Below, in pieces: positions 19,574 through 28,176 of a stretch of DNA of 64,000 nucleotides. Source of the stretch: Roseomonas haemaphysalidis. GTDB lineage: Bacteria > Pseudomonadota > Alphaproteobacteria > Acetobacterales > Acetobacteraceae. Below the pieces are notes generated by a model. That model was not told the DNA's origin. It searched no databases and saw nothing but the letters and a program-made list of their open reading frames with translations. Location: the NCBI RefSeq assembly GCF_017355405.1, contig NZ_CP061177.1, positions 3,532,501-3,596,500 on the forward strand. The letters are read 5' to 3'. The number at the start of each line of letters is the position of its first letter. Positions within the stretch are counted from its first letter, which is position 1. The position numbers and the translations under genes are program-made.

Positions 19574-20512
19574 GTGACCTTTGTCCCTGCCACGGAAGCA
19601 AGCCTGAAGCGCGCCATGCGTGACCCGCGCTCCTGGCAAAGCGGGCATCCCGAGAGGAGTGCATACAGCGCCTGGGTCAGCGACGGCTGGCAGGCGCTGG
19701 GAAAGGCCTCGTCCGGCGGCCGCACCGCCGAGGGGCTGGTGTTCGTGCGGGCCTATGACCGCACCCGCAACGGCCATGCCGAGCATGTCTCGGCGCGTAC
19801 GCGCAGCGCGCCGCCGGGGCGGGTGGTGGAGGACATGCCCGGCACGACGCCGGGGGTTGCGGCGCACCGGAGTATCAGTTCCGGCTACGAGCAGCATGCC
19901 ATGCTGAACATGTACCCCGTTTCTGGGATTCTCCCGAATCCGGACCGGATGCTCGGCGCTGGCGTCGGTGGCGGCCGCATCATGAGGCCACCCTTGCCGG
20001 TCCTGCGGCCCACCGCACGCCCCCAATGGACGCCCAGCGCCGGCCTTCGCCCGCGCGGCGGCCTGGGGCCACGAAGCTGGCACAACCAGATTTCGGAACA
20101 GCCGGGTGAGGCGGAGGCAGCCGGTGAGGAGCGGGGTGCGTCGGCGCCTGCGGAGCCGCTGCTGCCCTCACCGCCGACGGTCGAGGAACTGGCGGCACAG
20201 ACGCCGCGAATGCCGCGCCGGGGCCGGAGCAGGAACTCGGCCACTGAGCATACGCCGCAATACGAACGAGGCGGCGGGACGGCCCAGCGCGACGCCGACC
20301 TCCAGGCACTACGACCCGGCGCCGGGAAGCCCGATCCTAATGATCCGAGCGTGATGTCCCATCCGCTGCCTGATGGGCGGACAGCGGTGACGCGCGTTGC
20401 GACCAAGAACCGAGGGGAAATAACTTTGGAGATCCAGGATCACGCTGCTTATGACGCTGGCCGAATTCCAGCAAAGGCAACACACAAGTTCCGTTATGGA
20501 GTGACGCCGTGA
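19574..20512 (+). CDS. Unrecognised protein with proline-rich middle, first gene of two-gene cassette
   Basis: 312 aa from GTG 19574; ATG 19616 is an alternative start. I do not recognise the family. It has no signal peptide or membrane segment. Residues ~120-230 are Pro/Arg/Ala-rich and low in order (for example RPTARPQWTPSAGLRPRGG, LLPSPPTVEELAAQ). The last ~65 residues (from PNDPSVMSHPLPDGRTAV to HKFRYGVTP) look like a small folded domain. A linker then short C-terminal domain, with a second gene starting at its stop codon, is the layout of many polymorphic toxin-immunity pairs, but no toxin motif is identifiable. Base composition is less GC-rich than its neighbours, especially at the 3' end. 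Confidence 0.5.
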   Translation: MTFVPATEASLKRAMRDPRSWQSGHPERSAYSAWVSDGWQALGKASSGGRTAEGLVFVRAYDRTRNGHAEHVSARTRSAPPGRVVEDMPGTTPGVAAHRSISSGYEQHAMLNMYPVSGILPNPDRMLGAGVGGGRIMRPPLPVLRPTARPQWTPSAGLRPRGGLGPRSWHNQISEQPGEAEAAGEERGASAPAEPLLPSPPTVEELAAQTPRMPRRGRSRNSATEHTPQYERGGGTAQRDADLQALRPGAGKPDPNDPSVMSHPLPDGRTAVTRVATKNRGEITLEIQDHAAYDAGRIPAKATHKFRYGVTP

Positions 20513-21114
20513 TGACCCAACTCCCCAGCTATCGTCATGAGGAAGATGTGCCCAGCGACGTCTCGCGCGCCGGGGATACGGAGGAGGAGCGCCGCCTGGG
20601 ACAGTTGGCTTGGGAAATGGTGAAAATTTGGATGGCACCACCCCCGCATGACGGGGTGAACACCGACTTTTCAACGGCGTGGCTGCGCTTCTCGGGTTGG
20701 CAGGTGGCACACACCCGAGCGCCCCTGACAGTCGATGAATACACCAGATTCCTCGCGGCCGTGGCCGCACGGGGCCACCGGCAACTTCTGATGACCTTTG
20801 TCTCACCGAATCATCCGGGAGAACTGACGGCCGTCTGGCGTCTTCCGCTTCAGGAGCGTGTGATCGGAACCATGTTGCGATATTCCCCGACCATGATTTT
20901 CACTCCAGAACGGGATTTCGCCCTCCTGATCGATGGTGAGGATATCGCGACCCTCGCCGGGCCACCGGCCTTCCTGCGTGCCGCCCTGGGCGACCTCGGG
21001 GAGGTTGAGCGCACCTTCATTGAGGAGGTGGTGGAGGAATACGAGGAATCGGAGAAGGGCCGCGTGTTCATCCAGGCCTTCCGCGCGCGCTACGCGGAAT
21101 TCCAGGCCCGATGA
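20512..21114 (+). CDS. Unrecognised acidic protein, second gene of two-gene cassette
   Basis: 200 aa. The start ATG shares one base with the TGA of the upstream gene (TGATG), so translation is coupled; a GTG three bases earlier is also possible. The protein is soluble and acidic, with a Trp-rich N-terminal half (QLAWEMVKIWMAPPPHDG, STAWLRFSGW) and an acidic helix near the C-terminus (FIEEVVEEYEESEKGRV). Small acidic partners of this kind are common as immunity proteins, but that is inference from layout only. Base composition is visibly less GC-rich than the chromosome around it. Confidence 0.55.
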   Translation: MTQLPSYRHEEDVPSDVSRAGDTEEERRLGQLAWEMVKIWMAPPPHDGVNTDFSTAWLRFSGWQVAHTRAPLTVDEYTRFLAAVAARGHRQLLMTFVSPNHPGELTAVWRLPLQERVIGTMLRYSPTMIFTPERDFALLIDGEDIATLAGPPAFLRAALGDLGEVERTFIEEVVEEYEESEKGRVFIQAFRARYAEFQAR

Positions 21115-21204
21115 GGCAGGGCGTCTGCTTGCAGGCGGCCGGGTTCGAGCGCCACGACCGCCCCTTCCTGGCCTGACGGCGCGCCCGCGCCACGGGCAGG
21201 CCCG

Positions 21205-21256
21205 AAAACAGGCGAAAGAAGGAGGGGGCTCGGGGGAGTTCGCTCGCTGGCCTTTC
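21205..21256. repeat. Half copy of the AATTCC terminator-like repeat
   Basis: [34 protein letters not shown] sequence, ending TGGCCTTT, matches the right arm of the long inverted repeats at 28016, 49832 and 51504. The left arm is absent here. It lies in the ~200-base gap between the unknown cassette and the parvulin gene. Confidence 0.55.
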
Positions 21257-21315
21257 TCTCTCGCCCGCCCTGCGCCATCTTGCGCCCTCCCCCGCCGGGA
21301 AGGCACATCGGTTCC

Positions 21316-22266
21316 ATGCGTTCAACCACCCTCCTCCTCCCCCTGCTGCTCGCGGCAGCCCCCGTGCTGGCCCAGGCCCCCGCGCCCGCGCAGCCCCCGG
21401 CCGCTGCGGCGCCGGCCCCGGCTGCTCCGGCCCCCGGGGGCACCGCCGCCACGCCCGCCGCCGACCCGGTGCTGGCCAAGGTCGATGGCGCCGAGATCCG
21501 GCGCTCCGACGTGCAGGCCGCCATTGGCGAGCTGCCGCCCGAGCTGCGCTCGGCGCCCGAGACGGTGCTGACGCCGCTGGTGCTGGACCAGCTGATCACC
21601 CAGAAGGCCCTGGTGAACGCCGCCCGCGCCGAGAAGCTGGGCGATGACCCGGAGGTGCAGGCCCGCATCCGCCGCGCCGAGGAGCAGGAGCTGCAGCAGG
21701 CGCTCTTGCGCCGCGAGATCGCGCCCAAGCTGACGGAGGAGGCGCTGCGCGCCCGCTATGCCCGCGACATCGCAGGCAAGGCGGGCGAGGAGGAGATCCA
21801 CGCCCGCCACATCCTGGTGGCCAGCGAGGAGGACGCCAAGAAGATCGAGGCCGAGGTGCGCAAGCCCGGCGCCGACTTCGCCGCCATCGCCCGCACCCGC
21901 TCCACCGGCCCCGGTACCGAGCAGGGCGGCGACCTGGGCTTCTTCAAGAAGGGCGACATGGTGCCCGAGTTCGCCGAGGCCGCCTTCAAGCTGCAGCCCG
22001 GGCAGATCAGCGCGCCGGTGCGCAGCCCCTTTGGCTGGCATGTGATCAAGGTGGAGGAGCGCCGCGCGGCCGAGGCGCCCTCCTTCGAGGACAGCCTGGA
22101 CACGCTGCGCCAGGCGGCCTTCGAGGAGGCGGTGCAGGACACCGTTAAGCGCATCCAGGAGGCGTCCAAGATCGAGCGCTTCAACGAGGACGGCTCGGTG
22201 CGGCAGATGGCCCCCGCCCCCTCGCTGCTGGACGGCGCCACGCCGCCGCCGGCCCAGCGCCGGTAA
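21316..22266 (+). CDS. Periplasmic peptidyl-prolyl cis-trans isomerase, parvulin type
   Basis: 316 aa from ATG 21316 with a signal peptide (MRSTTLLLPLLLAAAPVLAQ). A Pro/Ala linker leads to an N-terminal SurA-like helical domain (VDGAEIRRSDVQAAIGELP, LITQKALVNAA). The PpiC rotamase domain then spans about 160-255: EIHARHILVASEEDAKKI, FAAIARTRSTGPGTEQGGDLGFF, and FGWHVIKVEE. Such proteins assist folding of outer membrane and periplasmic proteins. Start choice rests on the signal peptide. A clear intrinsic terminator follows the stop codon. Confidence 0.92.
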   Translation: MRSTTLLLPLLLAAAPVLAQAPAPAQPPAAAAPAPAAPAPGGTAATPAADPVLAKVDGAEIRRSDVQAAIGELPPELRSAPETVLTPLVLDQLITQKALVNAARAEKLGDDPEVQARIRRAEEQELQQALLRREIAPKLTEEALRARYARDIAGKAGEEEIHARHILVASEEDAKKIEAEVRKPGADFAAIARTRSTGPGTEQGGDLGFFKKGDMVPEFAEAAFKLQPGQISAPVRSPFGWHVIKVEERRAAEAPSFEDSLDTLRQAAFEEAVQDTVKRIQEASKIERFNEDGSVRQMAPAPSLLDGATPPPAQRR

Positions 22267-22286
22267 CGCCTGCCGCTGACCGACCG

Positions 22287-22320
22287 ACGGCGGGGGAAAC
22301 CCCGCCGTTCTTTTGTTTCG
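22287..22320 (+). terminator. Intrinsic terminator after the parvulin gene
   Basis: ACGGCGGGG (22287-22295) pairs with CCCCGCCGT (22300-22308) around a GAAA tetraloop and is followed by TCTTTTGTTT. This is a textbook rho-independent terminator and separates the parvulin gene from argJ. Confidence 0.9.
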
Positions 22321-22347
22321 ACCCCCGTCACACCAAGGACCCGCCCC

Positions 22348-23586
22348 ATGGCCGGCAAGGCTCTGCCCGTTTCCCCCCTCGCCGTCGCCCTGCCGGAGGT
22401 GCCGCCGATCGCCGGCGTGCGGCTCGGCACCGCCGCCGCCGGCATCCGCTACAAGGGGCGCGCGGACCTGACGGTGATGGAGTTCGCGCCCGGCACCACG
22501 GTGGCCGGCGTGTTCACCCGCAACAAGTGCCCCGGCGCGCCGGTGGACTGGTGCCGGGCGGCGCTGAAGTCCGGCAAGGCCCGCGCGCTGGTGGTCAACG
22601 CCGGTAACGCCAACGTCTTCACCGGCAAGGCCGGGCGCGACGCGGTGCAGGCCACCGCCGAGGCCGCCGCCGCGCTGGTCGGCTGCAAGACCAAGGAGGT
22701 CTTCCTCGCCTCCACCGGCGTGATCGGCGAGCCGCTGCCGTATGAGAAGCTGACCGCCGCCCTGCCCGCGCTGCACGGCGCGCTGACCGAGGGCGCCTGG
22801 GCCGATGCCGCGCGCGGCATCATGACCACCGACACCTTTCCCAAGGCCTGCGTGCGGAAGGCGCTGATCGGCGACACGGAAGTCACCATCGCCGGCATCG
22901 CCAAGGGCAGCGGCATGGTGGCGCCCGACATGGCGACCATGCTGTGCTTCATCGCCACCGACGCCAAGATCCCGGCCGCCGCCCTGCAGGCGGCGCTGGC
23001 GAAGGGCACGGACGCCAGCTTCAACCGCACCACGGTGGATTCCGACACCTCTACCAGCGACACCGTGCTGGTCTTCGCCACCGGTCAGGCCAAGCACCCG
23101 CGCGTGCCGGCCGAGGGCGGCGCCATGCTGAAGCCCTTCGTGAAGGCGCTGCACGAGCTGCTGCTGGACCTGGCGCTGCAGGTGGTGCGCGATGGCGAGG
23201 GCGCGCAGAAGTTCGTGCGCATCGACGTGACGGGTGCGACCACCGCGCGTTCGGCGCAGAAGGTGGCCATGGCCATCGCCAACTCGCCCCTGGTCAAGAC
23301 CGCCATCGCCGGCGAGGACGCCAACTGGGGCCGCATTGTCATGGCGGTGGGCAAGGCGGGTGAGCCGGCGGACCGCGACAAGCTGTCCGTCGCCGTGGGC
23401 GGCACCTGGATGGCGCGCGACGGCGGCGCCCTGCCCGGCTACGACGAGACGCCGGTGGTGGCCCACATGAAGGGCCGCGAGATCGAGATCACGGTCGATC
23501 TCGGCCTGGGCCGCGGCAAGGGCACCGCCTGGACCTGCGACCTGACGCACGGGTACATCGACATCAACGGCTCTTACAGGTCCTGA
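22348..23586 (+). CDS. argJ: Bifunctional ornithine acetyltransferase/N-acetylglutamate synthase
   Basis: 412 aa. ArgJ transfers the acetyl group from N-acetylornithine to glutamate and so recycles it in arginine synthesis; many forms also make N-acetylglutamate from acetyl-CoA. The Ntn-type self-cleavage site is intact: [15 protein letters not shown], with Thr197 becoming the nucleophile of the beta chain. The conserved oxyanion-hole [10 protein letters not shown] region and the C-terminal [14 protein letters not shown] are present. It has its own short leader after the upstream terminator. Whether it is mono- or bifunctional cannot be read from sequence. Confidence 0.97.
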   Translation: MAGKALPVSPLAVALPEVPPIAGVRLGTAAAGIRYKGRADLTVMEFAPGTTVAGVFTRNKCPGAPVDWCRAALKSGKARALVVNAGNANVFTGKAGRDAVQATAEAAAALVGCKTKEVFLASTGVIGEPLPYEKLTAALPALHGALTEGAWADAARGIMTTDTFPKACVRKALIGDTEVTIAGIAKGSGMVAPDMATMLCFIATDAKIPAAALQAALAKGTDASFNRTTVDSDTSTSDTVLVFATGQAKHPRVPAEGGAMLKPFVKALHELLLDLALQVVRDGEGAQKFVRIDVTGATTARSAQKVAMAIANSPLVKTAIAGEDANWGRIVMAVGKAGEPADRDKLSVAVGGTWMARDGGALPGYDETPVVAHMKGREIEITVDLGLGRGKGTAWTCDLTHGYIDINGSYRS

Positions 23587-23602
23587 CTTAACGCCGCCTT
23601 CA

Positions 23603-23632
23603 CCGCTCGCGCCGCACACTCGGCGCGAGCGG
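23603..23632. terminator. Perfect 12-bp hairpin after argJ
   Basis: CCGCTCGCGCCG (23603-23614) pairs perfectly with CGGCGCGAGCGG (23621-23632). It lies between the argJ stop and a small gene at 23652. No T tract follows, so termination may be partial. Confidence 0.5.
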
Positions 23633-23651
23633 AACGGGGGAGGAGGACAGG

Positions 23652-23888
23652 ATGACCTGCAAGCTGACATGGACCAGCCGGGACGGCGCGATGCGCAGCC
23701 CCGACATGATGTTCAACGCCTATGAGGACGCGGTGCGCGAGGTCGGCTCGGCCGTGCGGATGTTCGACCAGGGCGACGTCATCGTGCTGACGGATGCCGG
23801 GCGCGTCATGCTGCGCATCCGCTGCGAAAAGTCGCCGACCAGCGCGCTGGCCGCCAGCCACCTTCCCAGCTACGGCTACGACGAATAG
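23652..23888 (+). CDS. Small hypothetical protein
   Basis: 78 aa. GGAGGACAG just upstream gives a ribosome site for the ATG. The sequence MTCKLTWTSRDG, FNAYEDAVREVGSAVRMFDQ, GDVIVLTDAGRVMLRIRCE reads as a small alpha/beta domain with good codon use, so it is likely real. No family or motif is recognised. It lies downstream of argJ past a hairpin and is convergent with accA. Confidence 0.65.
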   Translation: MTCKLTWTSRDGAMRSPDMMFNAYEDAVREVGSAVRMFDQGDVIVLTDAGRVMLRIRCEKSPTSALAASHLPSYGYDE

Positions 23889-23903
23889 GCGGCCGGCACG
23901 GTG

Positions 23904-24860
23904 TCAGGCGATGCCGTGCTTGCCCATCTCCAGGAACTTCTCGCGCCGGCGGGCCCGCAGCGTCACGGCGTCCTGCGCGAGCAGCGGCTCCAGGCTGGAC
24001 CACACCTTGTCCGCCACCGCGCGCATGGCCGCCGCCGGGTCGCGCTGCGCGCCGCCCACCGGCTCCGGCACCACGGCGTCGATCAGCTGCAGGCGGGACA
24101 GGTCCTGCGCCGTCAGCTTCAGCGCGTCCGCCGCCGTGCTGGCCTGCGCCGCGTCGCGCCACAGGATGCTGGCGCAGCCCTCGGGCGAGATCACGGAATA
24201 GATGGAGTGCTCCAGCATCAGCACCCGGTCGGCCGCGGCCAGCGCGATGGCGCCGCCCGAGCCGCCCTCGCCGATGATGGTGGCGACAAAGGGCACCGGC
24301 GCGTCCAGCCCGGCCTCGATCGCGCGCGCGATGGCCTCGGCCTGGCCGCGCGCCTCGGCCTCGATGCCCGGAAAGGCGCCGGAGGTATCGACAAAGGACA
24401 GGATCGGCAGGCCGAAGCGCCCGGCCAGCTCCATCAGGCGGCGGGCCTTGCGGTAGCCCTCGGGCTTGGCCATGCCGAAGTTATGCTTCACGCGGCTTTC
24501 GGTGTCGGTGCCCTTCTCGGTGCCCATGACCACCACGGAATGGCCCCGGAAGCGGCCGATGCCGCCGATCACCGCCGCGTCCTCGGCAAAGGCGCGGTCG
24601 CCGGCGAGCGGCATGAAGTCGTCGATCAGCGCGCGCACGTAGTCCAGGCATTTCGGGCGGTCGGGGTGGCGGGCCACCAGCGCCTTCTGCCACGGCGTCA
24701 GCTTGCTGTAGGTGCTGGCCAGCAGCTTCTCGGCCTTGGCCTGCAGCGTGCCCACTTCCTCGGCCAAGTCGACGCTGCCGGTGTCGGTGGTGCGACGCAG
24801 CTCCTCGATCTTCCCTTCCAGTTCGGCGAGGGGCTTTTCGAAGTCCAGGAAGTGACGCAT
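23904..24860 (-). CDS. accA: Acetyl-CoA carboxylase carboxyltransferase subunit alpha
   Basis: 318 aa, the usual AccA length. With AccD it transfers CO2 from carboxybiotin to acetyl-CoA to form malonyl-CoA, the first step of fatty acid synthesis. The N-terminal FLDFEKPLAELEGKIEELR helix, the HPDRPKCLDYV segment, and the crotonase-fold core (FVDTSGAFPGIEAEARGQAEAIA, IIGEGGSGGAIAL, VISPEGCASILW) are intact. It stands alone, which is common in bacteria where accA and accD are separate. Confidence 0.97.
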   Translation of the reverse strand: MRHFLDFEKPLAELEGKIEELRRTTDTGSVDLAEEVGTLQAKAEKLLASTYSKLTPWQKALVARHPDRPKCLDYVRALIDDFMPLAGDRAFAEDAAVIGGIGRFRGHSVVVMGTEKGTDTESRVKHNFGMAKPEGYRKARRLMELAGRFGLPILSFVDTSGAFPGIEAEARGQAEAIARAIEAGLDAPVPFVATIIGEGGSGGAIALAAADRVLMLEHSIYSVISPEGCASILWRDAAQASTAADALKLTAQDLSRLQLIDAVVPEPVGGAQRDPAAAMRAVADKVWSSLEPLLAQDAVTLRARRREKFLEMGKHGIA

Positions 24861-24944
24861 CTCGGTTCCGTCTCATGCCAGCCGGCCAGCCGGGCCAGGG
24901 GGTCCCTGCCCTAGCCCAGGCCGCGCCGGGACGCCAGCCTGCGG

Positions 24945-25052
24945 GGGTTCCCGGGTGCTGGTCCCGGTGGCCTTTGGGAGGGGCGACGCCCTTTTTCGAA
25001 CGCCGTTCGCCAAAGGCCCGGGCCTTCCGGGCACCCGCCTGGGGATGCACCC
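24945..25052. repeat. Intergenic inverted repeat between accA and xerD
   Basis: The 287-base gap between accA (its 5' side) and xerD (its 3' side) contains an imperfect inverted repeat: CCCGGGTGCTGG..GGTGGCCTTTGG on the left and CCAAAGGCCCGGG..CCGGGCACCCGCC on the right, with GGGGCGACGCCC and TTCGAACGCCGTTCG inside. It resembles the mosaic intergenic repeats at 16336 but not the AATTCC type. It could end xerD transcription. Confidence 0.55.
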
Positions 25053-25147
25053 GAATATCAGGGCGCGCCTGTCCAGGTGGTCGATATCAGCGAAGCACCT
25101 TGCGGCGTCCGATCGGCGCGGGTGCGGGAAAGCTGCGGGGGGCCCCG

Positions 25148-26065
25148 TCAAGGACCACCCGCGCTGCCGCCCGGCAGGGCCCGTGCCAGCGGATGATGTT
25201 CCGCCACCAGGGCCTGCAGCCTTTCCTCCAGCACCCGGGTGTAGATCTGCACCGTGGCGATATCCGCGTGCCCCAGCAGCAGCTGCAGGCTGCGCAGGTC
25301 GGCGCCGCCTTCCAGCAGGTGGGTGGCAAAGGAATGCCGCAGCACATGCGGGCTGACGGTGGCGGGGTCCAGCCCGGCGGCCAGCGCCGCATCGTGCACC
25401 AGGTTGTGCAGGGTTTGCCGCGTCATGTGGCCGCTGGCGGCGCGCGACGGAAATAGCCATTTCGAGGGCGCCTGGGGGTCGCGCAGCGCCAGCGCGGCCT
25501 GCCGCGCGCGGGCCGAGATCGGCACCAGCCGGTCCTTGTTGCCCTTGCCGCGCACCATCACCAGGGGGGCCTCCGCCGCCAGGGCCGTGGCGGGCAGCGA
25601 CACCAGCTCGCTGGCGCGCAGCCCGGCGCAGTACAGCAGCTCCAAGGCCGCCGCCGCCAGCGGGCCGCGCGGGCCGGGCAGCCGGGCGCCGGCTTCCAGC
25701 AGCGCCACCACGGCCTCTCGCCGCAGGGCCTTGGGCAGGGGGGCGGGCAGGCGCGGGGTGTCCAGCAACTCGGTCGGGTCGTCGGCGCGCACGCCCTCGC
25801 GCACCAGAAAGCGGTGGAACTGCCGCAGGGCGGACAGGCGCCGCGCGGCGGTGCGGGGGGACAGGCCCTGGTCGGTCAGCCCGGCCACGTAGCGGCGCAG
25901 CAGCTCGGGCCCGGCGCTGGCCAGGGTGGCGTCGCCGCGCCGGCGGGCAAAGCCGGCGAAGTCGGACAAGTCGGCCTCATAGGCCGCCAGCGTGTTGCGG
26001 GCGGCGCCGCGCTCGGCCGCCAGCATCTCCAGAAAGGCTTCCAGGTGCCGGTCGGCCAGCGGCAC
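25148..26065 (-). CDS. xerD: Site-specific tyrosine recombinase XerD
   Basis: 305 aa from a GTG at 26065. With XerC it resolves chromosome dimers at dif. The SAM-like N-terminal domain (residues ~5-90, NTLAAYEADLSDFAGF, LSPRTAARRLSALRQFHRFL) precedes a complete catalytic domain: Arg150 (YCAGLRASELVSLP), Lys174 (VRGKGNKDRLVPI), His240/Arg243 (SPHVLRHSFATHLLEGGADL), His266 (LLGHADIATVQ) and Tyr275 (IYTRV). The lone chromosomal position and close family match favour XerD over an integrase. A 48-aa gene begins 150 bases upstream on the same strand. Confidence 0.93.
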   Translation of the reverse strand: MPLADRHLEAFLEMLAAERGAARNTLAAYEADLSDFAGFARRRGDATLASAGPELLRRYVAGLTDQGLSPRTAARRLSALRQFHRFLVREGVRADDPTELLDTPRLPAPLPKALRREAVVALLEAGARLPGPRGPLAAAALELLYCAGLRASELVSLPATALAAEAPLVMVRGKGNKDRLVPISARARQAALALRDPQAPSKWLFPSRAASGHMTRQTLHNLVHDAALAAGLDPATVSPHVLRHSFATHLLEGGADLRSLQLLLGHADIATVQIYTRVLEERLQALVAEHHPLARALPGGSAGGP

Positions 26066-26068
26066 GGC

Positions 26069-26215
26069 TCAGCGGGTGCCGAAGCGCTCGTTCGGCAGCG
26101 TGCGTTCCACCGCCTGCTGCGAGGCGGGCGGCGGAAAGGCGCCCACCACCAGCAGACCGCCGACGACGGCGACAATCAGGACCAGGACCAGGAGCAGCAG
26201 GGGGCGGCGTAACAT
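26069..26215 (-). CDS. Small single-pass membrane protein
   Basis: 48 aa: MLRRPLLLLVLVLIVAVVGG forms one membrane segment or uncleaved signal anchor, followed by a short tail ending PNERFGTR. It ends three bases before the xerD start, so the two genes are probably cotranscribed. Its function is unknown; a very short protein is supported here by position, spacing and clear anchor composition. Confidence 0.55.
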   Translation of the reverse strand: MLRRPLLLLVLVLIVAVVGGLLVVGAFPPPASQQAVERTLPNERFGTR

Positions 26216-26291
26216 GGCGGCTCGGGGTATCCTCAGCTCGGCGATTGGGCGCGCTACGCGCTTCGCGCCCGATGTGCTACCGTCCGCCCCC

Positions 26292-28013
26292 GTGTCACGC
26301 AACCTCGGCCTCGCCATCATTCCGCCCCACGTCGTTTCCGCCGCCGCCCCGCCGCCGCCCACCCTGCGGCCGCGCTCCCTGGTGCTCGTCGGCATGCCCG
26401 GCTCGGGCAAGACCTCGGTCGGGCGCCGCCTGGCGCAGAAGCTCGGCCTGCCGTTCCGCGACGCGGATTCCGAGATCGAGGCCGCCGCCGGCCAGCCGGT
26501 GACGGAGATCTTCGCCCGCTACGGCGAGCCGCATTTCCGCGAAGGCGAGCGCCGCATCATCGCCCGCCTGCTGGACGGCCCGCCCATCGTGCTGGCCACC
26601 GGCGGCGGCGCCTTCAACGATGCCGAAACCCGCGCTGCCATCCGTGCCGCGGGCGCCGCCGCCATCTGGCTGCGCGCCGGCATGGGCACGCTGCTGACGC
26701 GCGTGGCGGGCCGCACCACCCGGCCGATGTTCCTGAACGCCGACCCGGTGGAGGTGCTGACCCGCCTGATGACCCAGCGCCACCCGCTGTATGCCGAGGC
26801 CGACATCGTGATCGACTGCCGCGACACCGACACGGCGGACGACACCACCGAGCAGGTGGCCGCCGCCATCGCCGGCTGGCGGCCGCCGACCCGCCAGCCC
26901 GTGGTGCTGGGCGAGCGGTCCTACGAGGTGGTGGTGGGCGACCAGCTGCTCGCCCGCGCCGGCGCGCTGATGAAGCCCGCCCTGCCCGCGCCGCGCGTCG
27001 CCATCGTCACCGATTCCCATGTCGGGCCGCTGCATCTGGCCACGCTGCGCCAGGGGCTGGAGGCGGCGGGGCTGGACATCCGCGCTTCCATCACCGTGCC
27101 GGCGGGGGAAGCCAGCAAGAGCCTGCCGCAGCTTGGCGTCGTGCTGGAATCGCTGATGGCGTCGGGCGTCGACCGCCGCACCACGGTGGTGGCGCTGGGC
27201 GGCGGCGTGGTGGGGGACCTGGCGGGCTTCGCCGCCGCCACCGCGCTGCGGGGCCTGCCCTTCGTGCAGGTGCCGACCTCCCTGCTGGCGCAGGTGGACA
27301 GCTCGGTCGGCGGCAAGACGGGCATCAACCTGGCCGCCGGCAAGAACCTGGCGGGCGCCTTTCACCAGCCGATCCTGGTGCTGGCCGACACCGGCACCCT
27401 GGCCACCCTGCCGCCGCGCGAGCTGCGCGCCGGCTATGCCGAGGTGGCCAAGCACGGGCTGCTGGACGGCCCGCTCTGGGACTGGTGCGAGGCCAACGGC
27501 GCGGCCGCCGTGACCGGCGACCCGGAGGCGCTGCGCCACGCCGTGCTGGAAAGCTGCCGGCTGAAATCCGCGGTGGTGGCCGCCGACGAGCGGGAAGAAA
27601 GCCCCGAAGGCGGCCGCGCGCTGCTGAACCTCGGCCACACCTTCGGCCACGCGCTGGAAGCCGAATGCGGCTACGACGGCAGCCTGCTGCATGGCGAGGG
27701 CGTGGCGCTGGGCCTCGGCCTCGCCGCCCGGCTGTCGGCCGCGCTGGGCCATTGCGACGCGGCGCTGCCGGAGCGGGTGGAAGCGCATCTGGCCGCCATC
27801 GGCCTGCCGTCCCGCATCCGCGACCTGGAGCGCGGGCACAACAGCGGCTTCACCGTGCCCGCCCTGATGGGGCGCATGCGCAAGGACAAGAAGGTGCGCG
27901 ACGGCATGCTGCGCTTCGTGCTGATCCGCGCGCCAGGCGACGTCTTCACCGCGACAGACGTGCCGGCGGCGGCGGTGGAAGACCTGCTGCGCGCCGAGGG
28001 CTGCCGGGACTGA
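26292..28013 (+). CDS. aroKB: Shikimate kinase-3-dehydroquinate synthase fusion
   Basis: 573 aa from GTG 26292; a GTG at 26274 is an alternative. Residues ~27-195 are shikimate kinase: P-loop GMPGSGKT (34-41), DADSEIEAAAG, GEPHFREGE, LATGGGAF and the lid R-TTRPMF. Residues ~200-573 are dehydroquinate synthase: GGGVVGDLAGFAAA, PTSLLAQVDSSVGGKTGIN, KHGLL and metal ligands in NLGHTFGHALEAE and LLHGEGVALG. The fusion joins steps two and five of the shikimate pathway for aromatic amino acids. Both halves look catalytically complete. It lies divergent from xerD. Confidence 0.95.
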   Translation: MSRNLGLAIIPPHVVSAAAPPPPTLRPRSLVLVGMPGSGKTSVGRRLAQKLGLPFRDADSEIEAAAGQPVTEIFARYGEPHFREGERRIIARLLDGPPIVLATGGGAFNDAETRAAIRAAGAAAIWLRAGMGTLLTRVAGRTTRPMFLNADPVEVLTRLMTQRHPLYAEADIVIDCRDTDTADDTTEQVAAAIAGWRPPTRQPVVLGERSYEVVVGDQLLARAGALMKPALPAPRVAIVTDSHVGPLHLATLRQGLEAAGLDIRASITVPAGEASKSLPQLGVVLESLMASGVDRRTTVVALGGGVVGDLAGFAAATALRGLPFVQVPTSLLAQVDSSVGGKTGINLAAGKNLAGAFHQPILVLADTGTLATLPPRELRAGYAEVAKHGLLDGPLWDWCEANGAAAVTGDPEALRHAVLESCRLKSAVVAADEREESPEGGRALLNLGHTFGHALEAECGYDGSLLHGEGVALGLGLAARLSAALGHCDAALPERVEAHLAAIGLPSRIRDLERGHNSGFTVPALMGRMRKDKKVRDGMLRFVLIRAPGDVFTATDVPAAAVEDLLRAEGCRD

Positions 28014-28015
28014 GC

Positions 28016-28176
28016 AAGGCCGGGGAAGGAATTTCCCGGCCCCTCCCTTTGTTTCTGGAATTTCGGGCCACGGCCGGGCCGGCCGCGTGATCGGGCGCTC
28101 CGCCGTCGCGGCTGCCCCGGGAAAACAGACAGAAGAAAGATGGGGCTCGGGGGAACGCATCCCCCCTGGCTTTACC
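28016..28176. repeat. Long inverted repeat of the AATTCC terminator-like family
   Basis: Left arm AAGGCCGGGGAAGGAATTTC.. begins three bases after the aroKB stop. Right arm AACAGACAGAAGAAAGATGG.. to CCTGGCTTT ends at the stop codon of the convergent TPR gene. The arms are inverted copies. Each arm contains its own small palindrome followed by a pyrimidine tract, as in an intrinsic terminator. Confidence 0.7.

Noticed and set aside
25148..26065. Phage or island integrase
   Set aside because: The tyrosine recombinase matches XerD in length and motifs and lies among housekeeping genes, with no attachment sites or mobile genes nearby.
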